A stretch of 21,776 bases of DNA, taken from the NCBI GenBank assembly GCA_900549685.1, contig UROX01000026.1, positions 1 through 21,776 of the forward strand. The letters are read 5' to 3'. The notes beneath the pieces were generated by a model, which saw nothing but the letters and a program-made list of their open reading frames with translations, was not told where the DNA came from and did not search any database. This stretch comes from an uncultured Alistipes sp. (GTDB taxonomy: Bacteria > Bacteroidota > Bacteroidia > Bacteroidales > Rikenellaceae). Made by a program: the position numbers and the translations under genes. Below are positions 1-7,565 of the stretch, in pieces (within the stretch, counting starts at the first letter, position 1; every line of letters starts with the position of its first letter).

Positions 1-28
1 GACCGCTGTTCTTTTCATCGAATATATT

Positions 29-36
29 TATATTTG
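29..36 (+). promoter_or_regulatory. Bacteroidota -7 promoter element for the GH109 gene
   Basis: TATATTTG matches the Bacteroidota -7 consensus TAnnTTTG. It lies 29 bases before the ATG at 66, giving a predicted 5' leader of roughly 22-25 bases. No clear -33 TTTG is visible at the expected 19-21 base spacing; the surroundings are AT-rich. Confidence 0.65.
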
Positions 37-65
37 TAACTTAAGAAAATCCAAAAACTACAAAC

Positions 66-1460
66 ATGAAAACACAGCTCAAGATTTGTCTTGCCGTGCT
101 TCTTGCTGTCTTTGTCCTCGCTCCCGGAACGGGATGGGGCAAAGGGCCGAAAGTCAAGAAGGGAATGATCGAATTCTCTGTTCCCGCCCGCGTCAAGGGA
201 CAGACCGATGTGCTCGGTCTGCGGTGCGATCCGATTCCCACCGTGCGTGTCGCTTTCATCGGACTGGGTATGCGCGGATCGATGGCCGTGGGACGGTTCA
301 CCTATCTGGACGGCGTGCAGGTCGTGGCCCTGTGCGACGTGCGGCCCGAGTGCGTGGCTGCGGCGCAGCGGACATTGGCCGCAGCCGGTATGCCCGCCGC
401 GGCGGAATACACCGGCGAAGAGGACTGGAAGAAAGTGTGCGAACGGGAGGACGTCGATCTGGTCTACAACTGTACGCAGTGGGAACTGCACACCCCGATC
501 GCCGTCTATGCGATGCGTCACGGCAAACACGTGGCGCTCGAAGTGCCCGCCGCCTTTACGATCGACGAATGCTGGCAGCTGGTCGATGCGGCCGAACAGA
601 CCCGCCGGCACTGCATGATGCTCGAAAACTGCTGTTACGACTTCTTCGAGATGGCTACGTTGAATATGGCCCAGCAGGGGCTTTTCGGCGACATCATGCA
701 CGTGGAAGGCGCCTATATCCACGACCTACGGTCGCTGAACCTCGAAACCGACGACCGGTCGGGCTATTACAAGATGTGGCGGCTGAATTATAACGAAAAA
801 CATACGGGTAACCCCTATCCCACGCACGGCCTGGGTCCCGTGTGCCAGATCCTGAACATCCACCGCGGCGACAGAATGGATTATCTGGTGTCGGTGTCTT
901 CGGCCCAGAAAGGTATCTCGGTGGCTGCCGAAGAGAAGTTCGGCAGGGATTCGGAGTTCGCCCGTCGCGATTACAGCCTCGGAGACATGAACACGACGGT
1001 CATCCGTACGGCCAAGGGCAAGACGATCATGATCCAGCACGACGTGACCAGCCCCCGGCCCTACGACCGTTTGCATATGATCAGTGGAACGAAGGGTTTC
1101 GCGCAGAAATATCCCGTCGAGGGGATTGCGCTCGAACCCAATGCCCACAGTTTTCTGCCCAAGCCTCAGATGGACAGTCTGATGGCCCGGTACGAACATC
1201 CGCTGGCGAAGGAGATCGGCGAGAAAGCCCGGCAGGTCGGCGGTCACGGCGGGATGGACTTCATCATGGACTACCGGCTGATCTACTGTCTGCAGAACGG
1301 TCTTCCGCTCGATCAGGACGTTTACGATGCGGCCGAGTGGTCGTCGCTCGTCGAGCTGACCGAGACGTCCGTGAAGCACAACGGCATGCCTGTCCGCATT
1401 CCCGATTTCACGCGGGGCGCGTGGAATCGGACGAAAGGATTCTCGATGGCCACGAAATAA
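66..1460 (+). CDS. Glycoside hydrolase family 109 protein (Gfo/Idh/MocA fold; alpha-N-acetylgalactosaminidase type)
   Basis: 464 aa. The N terminus (residues 1-25) is a Sec-type signal: basic start MKTQLK and a hydrophobic stretch near residues 7-20, with no twin arginine and no lipobox. A Rossmann NAD(P)-binding domain starts near residue 60 with the dinucleotide motif GLGMRG (66-71). Further GH109-like landmarks are EVPAA (159-163), ENCCYD (187-192) and NPYPTHGLGPV (249-259); His254 in this last motif matches the conserved His of the family's active site, as I remember the family. Known GH109 enzymes keep a bound NAD+ and hydrolyse terminal alpha-GalNAc, as on blood group A or mucin glycans, through an oxidation-elimination mechanism. 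The probable site of action is the periplasm. The next gene, 70 bases downstream, encodes an N-acetylhexosamine kinase-like protein, which supports a GalNAc substrate. It could instead be another Gfo/Idh/MocA oxidoreductase, but the motif set favours GH109. Confidence 0.85.
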   Translation: MKTQLKICLAVLLAVFVLAPGTGWGKGPKVKKGMIEFSVPARVKGQTDVLGLRCDPIPTVRVAFIGLGMRGSMAVGRFTYLDGVQVVALCDVRPECVAAAQRTLAAAGMPAAAEYTGEEDWKKVCEREDVDLVYNCTQWELHTPIAVYAMRHGKHVALEVPAAFTIDECWQLVDAAEQTRRHCMMLENCCYDFFEMATLNMAQQGLFGDIMHVEGAYIHDLRSLNLETDDRSGYYKMWRLNYNEKHTGNPYPTHGLGPVCQILNIHRGDRMDYLVSVSSAQKGISVAAEEKFGRDSEFARRDYSLGDMNTTVIRTAKGKTIMIQHDVTSPRPYDRLHMISGTKGFAQKYPVEGIALEPNAHSFLPKPQMDSLMARYEHPLAKEIGEKARQVGGHGGMDFIMDYRLIYCLQNGLPLDQDVYDAAEWSSLVELTETSVKHNGMPVRIPDFTRGAWNRTKGFSMATK

Positions 1461-1478
1461 CGCGTCGGCGGGAGCATG

Positions 1479-1504
1479 CGGACTCCGGGCGTATGCCGGG
1501 TCCG
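1479..1504 (+). repeat. Intercistronic hairpin between the GH109 and kinase genes
   Basis: CGGACTCCGG (1479-1488) pairs with CCGGGTCCG (1496-1504) with one bulged T and a 7-base loop. No T-run follows, so it is not a standard terminator. It may stabilise the upstream part of a bicistronic mRNA or cause partial attenuation. Confidence 0.35.
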
Positions 1505-1530
1505 TCGCCCGCGACACAAAAAACGAAAGA

Positions 1531-2619
1531 ATGGAACGAACACGCATAGAAGCTATCGTCGCACGGTTCGACATGGCGGGCCGTCCGGCCCGGATCGCAC
1601 CGGTCGGCAACGGCTGGATCAACGACACTTTCCGGGTGGAGACGGAAGGGAGCGCGACGCCGGATTATATTCTGCAACGCATCAATCATCATGTTTTCCG
1701 CGATGTGGAGCTGCTGCAGAACAACATCGAGCGGGTCACTTCGCATATCCGCCGCAAACTTTCCGAGTCCGGTGCCGGGGAACTCGATCGCCGTGTGCTG
1801 CGGCTGATCCCGACCCGGGACGGAAAACTTTTCCATTTCGACGGGGAGTCCTACTGGCGGATGATGATTTTCATCGACCGTTCGGTGACGCACGAGACGA
1901 TCACGCCCCCGCTGGCCGAACTGACCGGCCGGGCATTCGGGGAGTTTCAGGCGATGCTCTCCGATATCGGCGACGGAGTGTTGGGCGAGACGATCCCCGA
2001 TTTCCATAACATCGAATTCCGGCTGGAGCAGTTTCGCGAGGCGCTGGAGCGCGATGCCTGCGGCCGGGCCGCCGAAATGAAACCGCTCGCGGACGAGTTG
2101 CTCGCGCGGGCCGATGGCATGTGCCGGGCCGAACGTCTGCACCGCGAGGGAAAACTGCCCAAACGGGTGACGCATTGCGATACGAAGGTCAATAATCTGC
2201 TCTTCGACGAGCAAGGTCGTCCGTTGTGCGTCATCGACCTCGATACGACGATGCCCGGATACGTGCTGTCCGATTTCGGCGATTTCATCCGCACCGGAGC
2301 CAATACCGGTGCCGAGGACGATGCCGACCTGGATCGCGTGGACGTGAATATGGATATTTTCCGGTCGTTCTCGAAGGGGTACATCGACAGCGCTGCCTCG
2401 TTTCTGACGCCTGTCGAGCGCGAGAACCTGCCGTTCGGGGCGCAACTGCTGACCTATATGCAGACGGTGCGGTTCCTGACCGATTATCTCGCCGGGGATA
2501 CCTACTATAAGATTCTGCATCCGACCCACAACCGGCAGCGCTCGTGGGCGCAGTTCCGCCTGCTGCAACGGCTCGAGGCCCGGGAACGGGAGATGAACGA
2601 TTTTATCGCCGGACTGTAA
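1531..2619 (+). CDS. Phosphotransferase of the APH/choline-kinase fold, N-acetylhexosamine 1-kinase (NahK)-like
   Basis: 362 aa, a usual length for NahK-like kinases. The N-terminal nucleotide-binding motif GNGWINDTF (26-34) is the family's equivalent of the P-loop. The catalytic loop is HCDTKVNN (215-222) with His215, Asp217 and Asn222, and the metal-binding VIDLDT follows at 234-239. After it comes SDFGDFIRTGANTG (247-260). All catalytic positions of the aminoglycoside phosphotransferase fold are present, so the protein should be active. NahK phosphorylates GalNAc or GlcNAc at C1 with ATP in the cytoplasm. Being immediately downstream of a GH109 gene makes GalNAc-1-phosphate formation the best guess, but substrate choice cannot be read from sequence alone. 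The ATG at 1531 is preceded by an A-rich stretch, typical of Bacteroidota starts. No promoter was seen in the 70-base gap, so it is probably in an operon with the GH109 gene. Confidence 0.8.
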   Translation: MERTRIEAIVARFDMAGRPARIAPVGNGWINDTFRVETEGSATPDYILQRINHHVFRDVELLQNNIERVTSHIRRKLSESGAGELDRRVLRLIPTRDGKLFHFDGESYWRMMIFIDRSVTHETITPPLAELTGRAFGEFQAMLSDIGDGVLGETIPDFHNIEFRLEQFREALERDACGRAAEMKPLADELLARADGMCRAERLHREGKLPKRVTHCDTKVNNLLFDEQGRPLCVIDLDTTMPGYVLSDFGDFIRTGANTGAEDDADLDRVDVNMDIFRSFSKGYIDSAASFLTPVERENLPFGAQLLTYMQTVRFLTDYLAGDTYYKILHPTHNRQRSWAQFRLLQRLEAREREMNDFIAGL

Positions 2620-2663
2620 GGCTCTGGAGGAAACGGCAGAGCGTTTCCTGTCACAAAGCGGCG

Positions 2664-2713
2664 TTCCCGCCCTCTTTCGCCCGCTGCGAAAGAAGACGGG
2701 AATGCTGTTTTTT
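2664..2713 (+). terminator. Rho-independent terminator after the NahK-like gene
   Basis: An outer stem TTCCCG (2664-2669)/CGGGAA (2697-2702) and an inner stem TCTTTCGC (2673-2680)/GCGAAAGA (2686-2693) are separated by a symmetric 3x3 internal loop, with a 5-base apical loop. TTTTTT follows at 2708-2713. It lies 45-94 bases past the stop codon. Confidence 0.6.
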
Positions 2714-2895
2714 CTGTCGGAACAGTTGTGCCGGTGCAGTAAACAGCGATGACAGGGCTTGAGAATGCAGCCGAAAATTTCGTGTATTATTTACTTTCCG
2801 TTCAAGACGAAGGCTTCGGCATCCTGTGTCGGGCGATGTCCGGAGAAGCGTTTCCGCATCGGGTATCCCGCATGCTTGCGGCCGGAACGGAGCTG
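2714..2895. other. Intergenic stretch without a supported gene
   Basis: The gap between the kinase (ends 2619) and the GT2 gene (starts 2982) is 362 bases. It holds the terminator at 2664-2713 and the promoter at 2896-2929. A plus-strand open frame at 2749-3000 (83 codons) runs through the promoter into the GT2 gene and has no recognisable features, so I do not call it. I see nothing else between 2714 and 2895. Confidence 0.5.
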
Positions 2896-2929
2896 TTTTT
2901 GGAATATTATGCCGAAGCCAGTATATTTG
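2896..2929 (+). promoter_or_regulatory. Bacteroidota promoter (-33 and -7) for the glycosyltransferase operon
   Basis: The -7 element TATATTTG is at 2922-2929. TTTTTGG at 2896-2902 contains TTTG (2898-2901), which is 20 bases upstream and within the expected 19-21 base spacing. This is the best two-part promoter in the window. The predicted leader before the ATG at 2982 is about 45 bases. Confidence 0.75.
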
Positions 2930-2981
2930 TTTCGGAGGAGAGGGCCTTACGGTCTTCCCCGACCGTTTTTCCCGATAACGT

Positions 2982-3893
2982 ATGGTCAAACTTTCTGTAA
3001 TCGTCGCCACCTATAACCGTTCGGCTTATCTGCTCCGTACGCTCGACAGTCTTGTCCGGCAGACGCTTCCGCTGGAACGGTTCGAAATCGTGGTCGTGGA
3101 CAACAATTCGACGGACGACACGCCCGAGGTCTGCGAACGGTTCGCCGCCGCCCATCCGCAGCTGCATTTCAGGCGGGTAGCGGAACCCTCCCAGGGCATC
3201 TCGTTCGCCCGTAACCGGGGTATCGCCGAGTCGCGGGGCGCGTATATCGTTTTTATCGACGATGACGAGGAGGCCGGTCCGCGCTGGGCCGAGAGTTATT
3301 GCCGTTTCTTCGAGGATTATCCGGGATTCGATGCGGCGGGAGGCGCCGTCGTGCCGGTCTACGAGGCGCCGTTGCCGCGCTGGTATTCCCATTATATCGA
3401 AAGGATGATTACAGGCGTCATGGATATGGGGCCTCGCATCGTTCCGTTCCGGGGCAAACGCTATCCGGGCGTGGGCAATTCGGGTTTCCGACGCAGCCTG
3501 TTCGACCGGTTCGGGAATTTCGATACGGCGCTCGGGCGCTCGGGGACCAATCCGATGGGCGGCGAGGAGAAAGACTTCGCAGCCCGGTTGCGGGCCGGGG
3601 GCATCCGTTACTATTATATCCCCGATGCAGAGATATACCATATCACACCGGCGTACAAACTTTCCGAAACCTATTTCGAACGACTCTCGCGCATGATCGG
3701 TGTCAGCGAGCGGGTCCGCACGCGGAACGAGGGCACTGTCTCCTACTGCCGCAGGCTGTTCGCCGAGGCGGTCAAATGGGGCGGTACGCTGGTGCTGGCC
3801 GTGGGTCATGTGCTGCGGCTTCATCCGCTCAAGGCCCTGTACCTGATCCGTATGCGGTGGAACATCACGCGAGGTCTGCTTACGGGCCGCTGA
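2982..3893 (+). CDS. Family 2 glycosyltransferase (GT-A fold)
   Basis: 303 aa. The N terminus SVIVATYNR (5-13) and VVVDNNSTDDT (37-47) are the GT2 nucleotide-sugar binding strands. The metal-binding acidic motif FIDDDEE (91-97) serves as the DXD. A GNSGFRR segment and a GGEEKDFAARL segment near residues 166-201 fit the acceptor and catalytic-base region of GT2 enzymes. The C terminus is moderately hydrophobic and basic (about residues 258-285), suggesting membrane association on the cytoplasmic side. It should transfer a sugar from a nucleotide donor to a surface polysaccharide, lipid or protein acceptor; donor and acceptor cannot be inferred. It is the first gene of a two-gene operon behind a clear promoter, 37 bases before a GT-B gene. 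No polymerase, flippase or nucleotide-sugar genes are next to it, so this is not a complete capsule or O-antigen locus. Confidence 0.85.
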   Translation: MVKLSVIVATYNRSAYLLRTLDSLVRQTLPLERFEIVVVDNNSTDDTPEVCERFAAAHPQLHFRRVAEPSQGISFARNRGIAESRGAYIVFIDDDEEAGPRWAESYCRFFEDYPGFDAAGGAVVPVYEAPLPRWYSHYIERMITGVMDMGPRIVPFRGKRYPGVGNSGFRRSLFDRFGNFDTALGRSGTNPMGGEEKDFAARLRAGGIRYYYIPDAEIYHITPAYKLSETYFERLSRMIGVSERVRTRNEGTVSYCRRLFAEAVKWGGTLVLAVGHVLRLHPLKALYLIRMRWNITRGLLTGR

Positions 3894-3930
3894 ACGGAAC
3901 GGCCGGATTTTTCTTACCGAATATCGAACG

Positions 3931-5097
3931 ATGAGCGATACCCGAAACATACTGATCGTTTCCGGAGCCTGTTATCCGGAACTTACGCCCCGCGCTTTCC
4001 GGACGACGGAACTGGCCCGGCAGTTGGCGCGACAGGGACATCGCGTTACGCTGCTGTTGCCCAACCGGGCGGTTTTCCATGAAAATCCGTTGCGGGAGGA
4101 GGGGCTGGAGGTAATTTTCGCCTCGGGACCCGTCGAGGGAACGGATGGTTCGGTCACCGCTCGTCGGAACGGCCGGATTCGCCGTCTCATGCCCGAGTGC
4201 GTTCAGAAGGCGGTCCTCTATTTCTATTGCCACGAGTTGTGGGCCAAATACGATCCGGGGCTTTATGCCCGGCTTACGGAACTCCGCGGACCGTTCGATG
4301 CCGTACTGTCGATTTCGTATCCTGCGGCCGTTCATCTCGCTGTGGCGCGGGCCATGAAACGCAATGCCGTGCTGCGGCGGGCGGTGACGATCGCCGAGTT
4401 CAGCGATCCTCCGTTCCGGGGCGATGTGGCGAGGAATGTTTTTCCGGGTTATTACCTGTGGCTGAAGCAATGGGGGCGTCTGTTCGACTGGTTCTCCGTG
4501 CCGGTCGAGAAGGCCCTGTCGTGCTATACGCCTTATATGGACCGTTCCCGCATCCGGGTCATTCCGCAGGGGTTCGATCTCGATGCGATTCCGCTGCCGG
4601 ACTATGTGCCTCATGTCGAACCCACTTTCGCATATGCGGGACGGTTCTACGAGAATATCCGCGATCCGCAGTTCTTTTTCGACTTTCTTGGGACAGTGGA
4701 TTCTCCGTTCCGCTTCGACTTGTATATCAACCATCTGGACGAGCGTTTCGCCGAAATGATCCGGCACGCGCAGGCGTCTGCGAAGGGACGGATCGTACTG
4801 CACGATCCGCTGCCGCGCGAGCAGTTGATCGGGAAATTGGCCGAAGCCGATTTTCTGGTCAATTTCGACAATACGACCTCAAACGCCACACCGAGCAAAC
4901 TGATCGACTATGCGATCGCACGGCGCCCCATTCTGTCGTTCAACGACCGGACGTTCGATGCCGCAGCGTTCCGGGCCGCGCTGCGGGGCGATTATTCGGG
5001 ACAGGTGCGGGGCATCGATCTTGCCCGTTATGATATCCGTACCGTTGCGGCCGAGTTCGTCGAATTGATCGAACGGGGGAAACGTCCCGGGCGGTAA
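3931..5097 (+). CDS. GT-B fold glycosyltransferase (GT4-like)
   Basis: 388 aa. The N-terminal domain begins with NILIVSGACYPELTPRAFR (6-24) and TTELARQLARQGHRVTLLLP (25-44), the acceptor-side Rossmann fold of group 1 glycosyltransferases: a strand, a loop open to the substrate, then a helix and 'GHxVT'. The C-terminal domain carries VIPQGFD (about 210-216) and NATPSKLIDYAIARRPILSF (318-337), the donor-binding signature comparable to PSKLxEYxAxGxPIL; the usual Glu is Asp here (LIDY). It follows the GT2 gene by 37 bases on the same strand and is probably co-transcribed. The two likely add successive sugars to the same envelope glycan. Substrates are unknown. Confidence 0.8.
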   Translation: MSDTRNILIVSGACYPELTPRAFRTTELARQLARQGHRVTLLLPNRAVFHENPLREEGLEVIFASGPVEGTDGSVTARRNGRIRRLMPECVQKAVLYFYCHELWAKYDPGLYARLTELRGPFDAVLSISYPAAVHLAVARAMKRNAVLRRAVTIAEFSDPPFRGDVARNVFPGYYLWLKQWGRLFDWFSVPVEKALSCYTPYMDRSRIRVIPQGFDLDAIPLPDYVPHVEPTFAYAGRFYENIRDPQFFFDFLGTVDSPFRFDLYINHLDERFAEMIRHAQASAKGRIVLHDPLPREQLIGKLAEADFLVNFDNTTSNATPSKLIDYAIARRPILSFNDRTFDAAAFRAALRGDYSGQVRGIDLARYDIRTVAAEFVELIERGKRPGR

Positions 5098-5134
5098 CGG
5101 GTGGCGCAGACCTGAAACCGATTCGAAGACACGG

Positions 5135-5181
5135 CCGGAAACCGTAGGGATAGGGTCGGAACGGAAAATGACGGTTTCCGG
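5135..5181. repeat. Inverted repeat between convergent operons
   Basis: CCGGAAACCGT (5135-5145) and ACGGTTTCCGG (5171-5181) are perfect 11-base complements around a 25-base loop. It sits between the stop of the GT-B gene (5097) and the stop of the convergent acyltransferase gene (5275). Neither side has an adjacent T-run, so termination is possible but unproven. The rest of this 177-base gap holds nothing I recognise. Confidence 0.4.
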
Positions 5182-5274
5182 ACAATGGCGCGTCGGGACA
5201 TGGGGCCGCCTTTTTGTGTCGTATGCTTTCCGGACGGAATCTTGTGCCTCTCTGCCGGAGGGTCTTTTCCGGAA

Positions 5275-6258
5275 CTATTCCTGTACCAGCAGATTGCATC
5301 CCCGGATTTCACTGCCCGAAATGCGGCCGTGAATGCGGAAAGAGCCGTCTTCGTAGACCGTTCCGAGGTCCTGGGTCTGCAGGAAACTGCATGAATAGAC
5401 ATTGGCCAGATCGACGATGTTCACGCCTCCGGGCCGTCCCGGCGCGGCCGGGGCGAACGGGTCGTGCAGGTCGCGCGTGCGGATACGCATCCACGGCGGC
5501 GTGCGGAAAACTCCTTCGCCGGAGGAATAGGCCTGCGACATCAGTTCGGCCATGCCGTATTCCGAATGGATGGCATTCGTACCGAAAGCCTCGCAGAGCA
5601 TGGCGTGGAACGCTTCGCGGGGCATCTCCCGGCGGCGGCCCTTCATGCCGCCGGTTTCCATGACGACCGTTTCGGCCAGCGGACCGGGATGCGTTTCGGC
5701 CAGATCCCAGAGCGCATAGCTGACACCGAGCAGGATCTTCGGTCCGGGACAGGCCCGCAGGTCGCGCAGCAGCATTTCGTGGTCGTGCAGGTAGAACCCT
5801 CCGCCTTTACCCCGCCGGATCAGTCGGTCGGCCATGTAGATCAGCGACGAACCTTCGCGTTCGAGGTAATTGGGCAGCAGGGCAAAAACGGAAATGTCTT
5901 CCGGTCGGCCGTAGAACATTTCGAATGCGCGGGTAAAAGCCTCCTCGTAGACCGTCAGGTCGGCGACGAAGTGGCAGGCCGGCGTCTGTCCCGTCGTGCT
6001 GCTGCTGGTGAAAATTTTCTGCGGTTCGTCGGGACCGCAGTAGACGCGGTGCGTTTTGAACAGTTCGATCGGCAGAAACGGAATTTCCCCGACACTGCGC
6101 ACTTCGTCCGGGACGACGCCCAGCAGGTCGAGGTATTCGGCATAAGGCGGGCAGCAGGCCGCCTGAAAACGGAAGACGCTCAGGGCCGCTTCTTCGAATC
6201 CGCTTTCGTCCCGGACCGTGAACGCGATCCGGGAATCGACCGTCGGGCGGCGGCTCAT
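5275..6258 (-). CDS. LuxE/PaaK-like acyl-protein synthetase (ANL-type adenylating fold)
   Basis: 327 aa. ANL superfamily landmarks in order are the Ser/Thr-rich ATP loop FTSSSTTG (83-90), an A5-like SEYGMAEL (232-239), an A7-like TQDLG (295-299) and an A8-like GRISGSEIRG (311-320). The protein ends there, without the mobile C-terminal lid domain of full acyl-CoA synthetases; this matches LuxE, which is about 370 aa. Cys321 lies seven residues from the end (RGCNLL), where LuxE proteins carry the Cys that accepts the acyl group, as I recall from bioluminescence work. The likely reaction is activation of a carboxylic acid as acyl-AMP and transfer to this or another thiol. No luxC, luxD or reductase gene is present, so this is not bioluminescence; orphan LuxE-like genes are common in Bacteroidota. 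The ATG overlaps the trxB stop as ATGA (6255-6258), implying translational coupling. The natural substrate is unknown. Confidence 0.8.
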   Translation of the reverse strand: MSRRPTVDSRIAFTVRDESGFEEAALSVFRFQAACCPPYAEYLDLLGVVPDEVRSVGEIPFLPIELFKTHRVYCGPDEPQKIFTSSSTTGQTPACHFVADLTVYEEAFTRAFEMFYGRPEDISVFALLPNYLEREGSSLIYMADRLIRRGKGGGFYLHDHEMLLRDLRACPGPKILLGVSYALWDLAETHPGPLAETVVMETGGMKGRRREMPREAFHAMLCEAFGTNAIHSEYGMAELMSQAYSSGEGVFRTPPWMRIRTRDLHDPFAPAAPGRPGGVNIVDLANVYSCSFLQTQDLGTVYEDGSFRIHGRISGSEIRGCNLLVQE

Positions 6259-7184
6259 CGCGAGAGCAGATAGCGTTCGCAGTCCAGTGCGGCCATGCAG
6301 CCCGATCCGGCTGCGGTGATCGCCTGCCGGTAGTGCGGGTCTTGTACGTCTCCGGCGGCGAATACGCCCGGTACGCTCGTGCGCGAAGTGCCCGGTTCGG
6401 TACGGATATATCCCGCTTCGTCGAGTTCGAGTGCTCCGCGGAAAATCTCCGTATTGGGACGGTGCCCGATGGCGACGAAAAATCCGGTCGCCTCGAGCGT
6501 GCGTTCTTCGCCGTTGTTCCGGCGTACCCGGGCGCCCGTTACGCCGTTGTCGTCGCCGAGTACCTCCAGTGTCACCGTTTCGAACAGCGTTTCGATGTTG
6601 GGCGTCTCTGCCACCCGGGTCTGCATGGCTTTCGAGGCGCGGAGGTAGTCCTTGCGGACGATCAGATAGACCTTGCGACAGATCGAGGCCAGATAGGTCG
6701 CCTCTTCACAGGCCGAGTCTCCGCCCCCCACGACGATCACGTCCTGCTTGCGATAAAAGAATCCGTCGCAGGTGGCGCAGGCCGATACGCCCCGTCCTTT
6801 GAACCGTTGTTCGGATTCGAGTCCGAGGTATTTGGCCGCGGCACCGGTCGCGACGATGACCGCATCGGCTTCGATCTGCCGGTCGCCGTCTATCGTTACC
6901 CGCAGCGTGCCGCCGGAGAAATCGACGGCGGTGGCGGAGCCGAAACGGATGTCCGCACCCAGGTTGCGGGCCTGCGTCTTCATGGCTTCCATCAGGACCG
7001 GTCCGTCGATGCCGTCGGGGTAGCCGGGAAAGTTCTCTATTTTGGTGGTGGTGGTCAGCTGTCCGCCCGGTTCCAGTCCTTCGTACACAATCGGAGAAAG
7101 TCCGGCTCTCGATGCGTAGATAGCAGCCGTATAGCCTGCCGGGCCGCTGCCGACGATCAGGCATCTGGTTTTTTCGGTATTCAT
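6255..7184 (-). CDS. trxB: Thioredoxin-disulfide reductase
   Basis: 309 aa from the ATG at 7184; longer upstream extensions are not supported, since the promoter lies at 7234-7241. FAD-binding GSGPAG is at 12-17, with GGQLTTTT at 40-47. The redox-active CATC is at 136-139 (Cys136 and Cys139) and NADPH-binding GGGDSA at 153-158. The C-terminal FAD motif FAAGDV and the following QAITAAGSG complete the low-molecular-weight bacterial enzyme. It reduces thioredoxin using NADPH in the cytoplasm. Length and motif order are typical and nothing is missing. It is the first gene of a two-gene unit with the LuxE-like acyltransferase (4-base overlap). No thioredoxin gene is nearby. Confidence 0.96.
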   Translation of the reverse strand: MNTEKTRCLIVGSGPAGYTAAIYASRAGLSPIVYEGLEPGGQLTTTTKIENFPGYPDGIDGPVLMEAMKTQARNLGADIRFGSATAVDFSGGTLRVTIDGDRQIEADAVIVATGAAAKYLGLESEQRFKGRGVSACATCDGFFYRKQDVIVVGGGDSACEEATYLASICRKVYLIVRKDYLRASKAMQTRVAETPNIETLFETVTLEVLGDDNGVTGARVRRNNGEERTLEATGFFVAIGHRPNTEIFRGALELDEAGYIRTEPGTSRTSVPGVFAAGDVQDPHYRQAITAAGSGCMAALDCERYLLSR

Positions 7185-7233
7185 AGGTATACTAAAATTT
7201 CGTTTTCGTTCGTTTCTGGTCCGTATCGTTCTA

Positions 7234-7241
7234 CAAAGATA
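7234..7241 (-). promoter_or_regulatory. Bacteroidota -7 promoter element for trxB
   Basis: On the minus strand this reads TATCTTTG, a full match to TAnnTTTG, 49 bases before the trxB ATG at 7184. No good -33 TTTG is seen 19-21 bases further upstream. The predicted leader is about 42 bases. Confidence 0.7.
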
Positions 7242-7565
7242 AACGATATTTCCGGAACGCGATGGGTTCCATTCCGTGTCTCGGCGGTCGTCCGGACGGA
7301 TGTCGCCCGGGGGGGCGTTCTGCGTTTTGCGTATGCGGGAGACGGAACCGATCCGCATGTGCGGAAAATAGCGGGCGAATCCGGATGTATCGGTTTATTA
7401 TATTGATATATAGAATAATATGACCTGTTCCCTAAATGATCGGATTTTTCCTCTCCCTTCGGTCCCGAGGCCGGGATTCCCGTGGAGGACGCCCGTCGGA
7501 ATTAGGGCGTTTCACGGAAAATCATTATTTTTATCGCCCGATAGTCTCAAACCCGCTCGTTTTTT
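7242..7565. other. Divergent intergenic region trxB / M23 peptidase
   Basis: There is no supported gene here. It contains a run of seven G (7309-7315) about 70 bases upstream of the trxB -7 element, then AT-rich DNA near 7392-7425. TATTTTTA at 7526-7533 is an imperfect TAnnTTTG (last base differs) 32 bases before the ATG at 7566 and is the only candidate promoter I can offer for the peptidase operon. Confidence 0.35.

Noticed and set aside
2749..3000. Small plus-strand open frame (83 codons) upstream of the GT2 gene
   Set aside because: It contains the GT2 promoter, overlaps the start of the GT2 gene and matches no family.
2982..5097. Complete capsule or O-antigen locus
   Set aside because: Only two glycosyltransferases; no Wzx/Wzy, nucleotide-sugar or export genes flank them.
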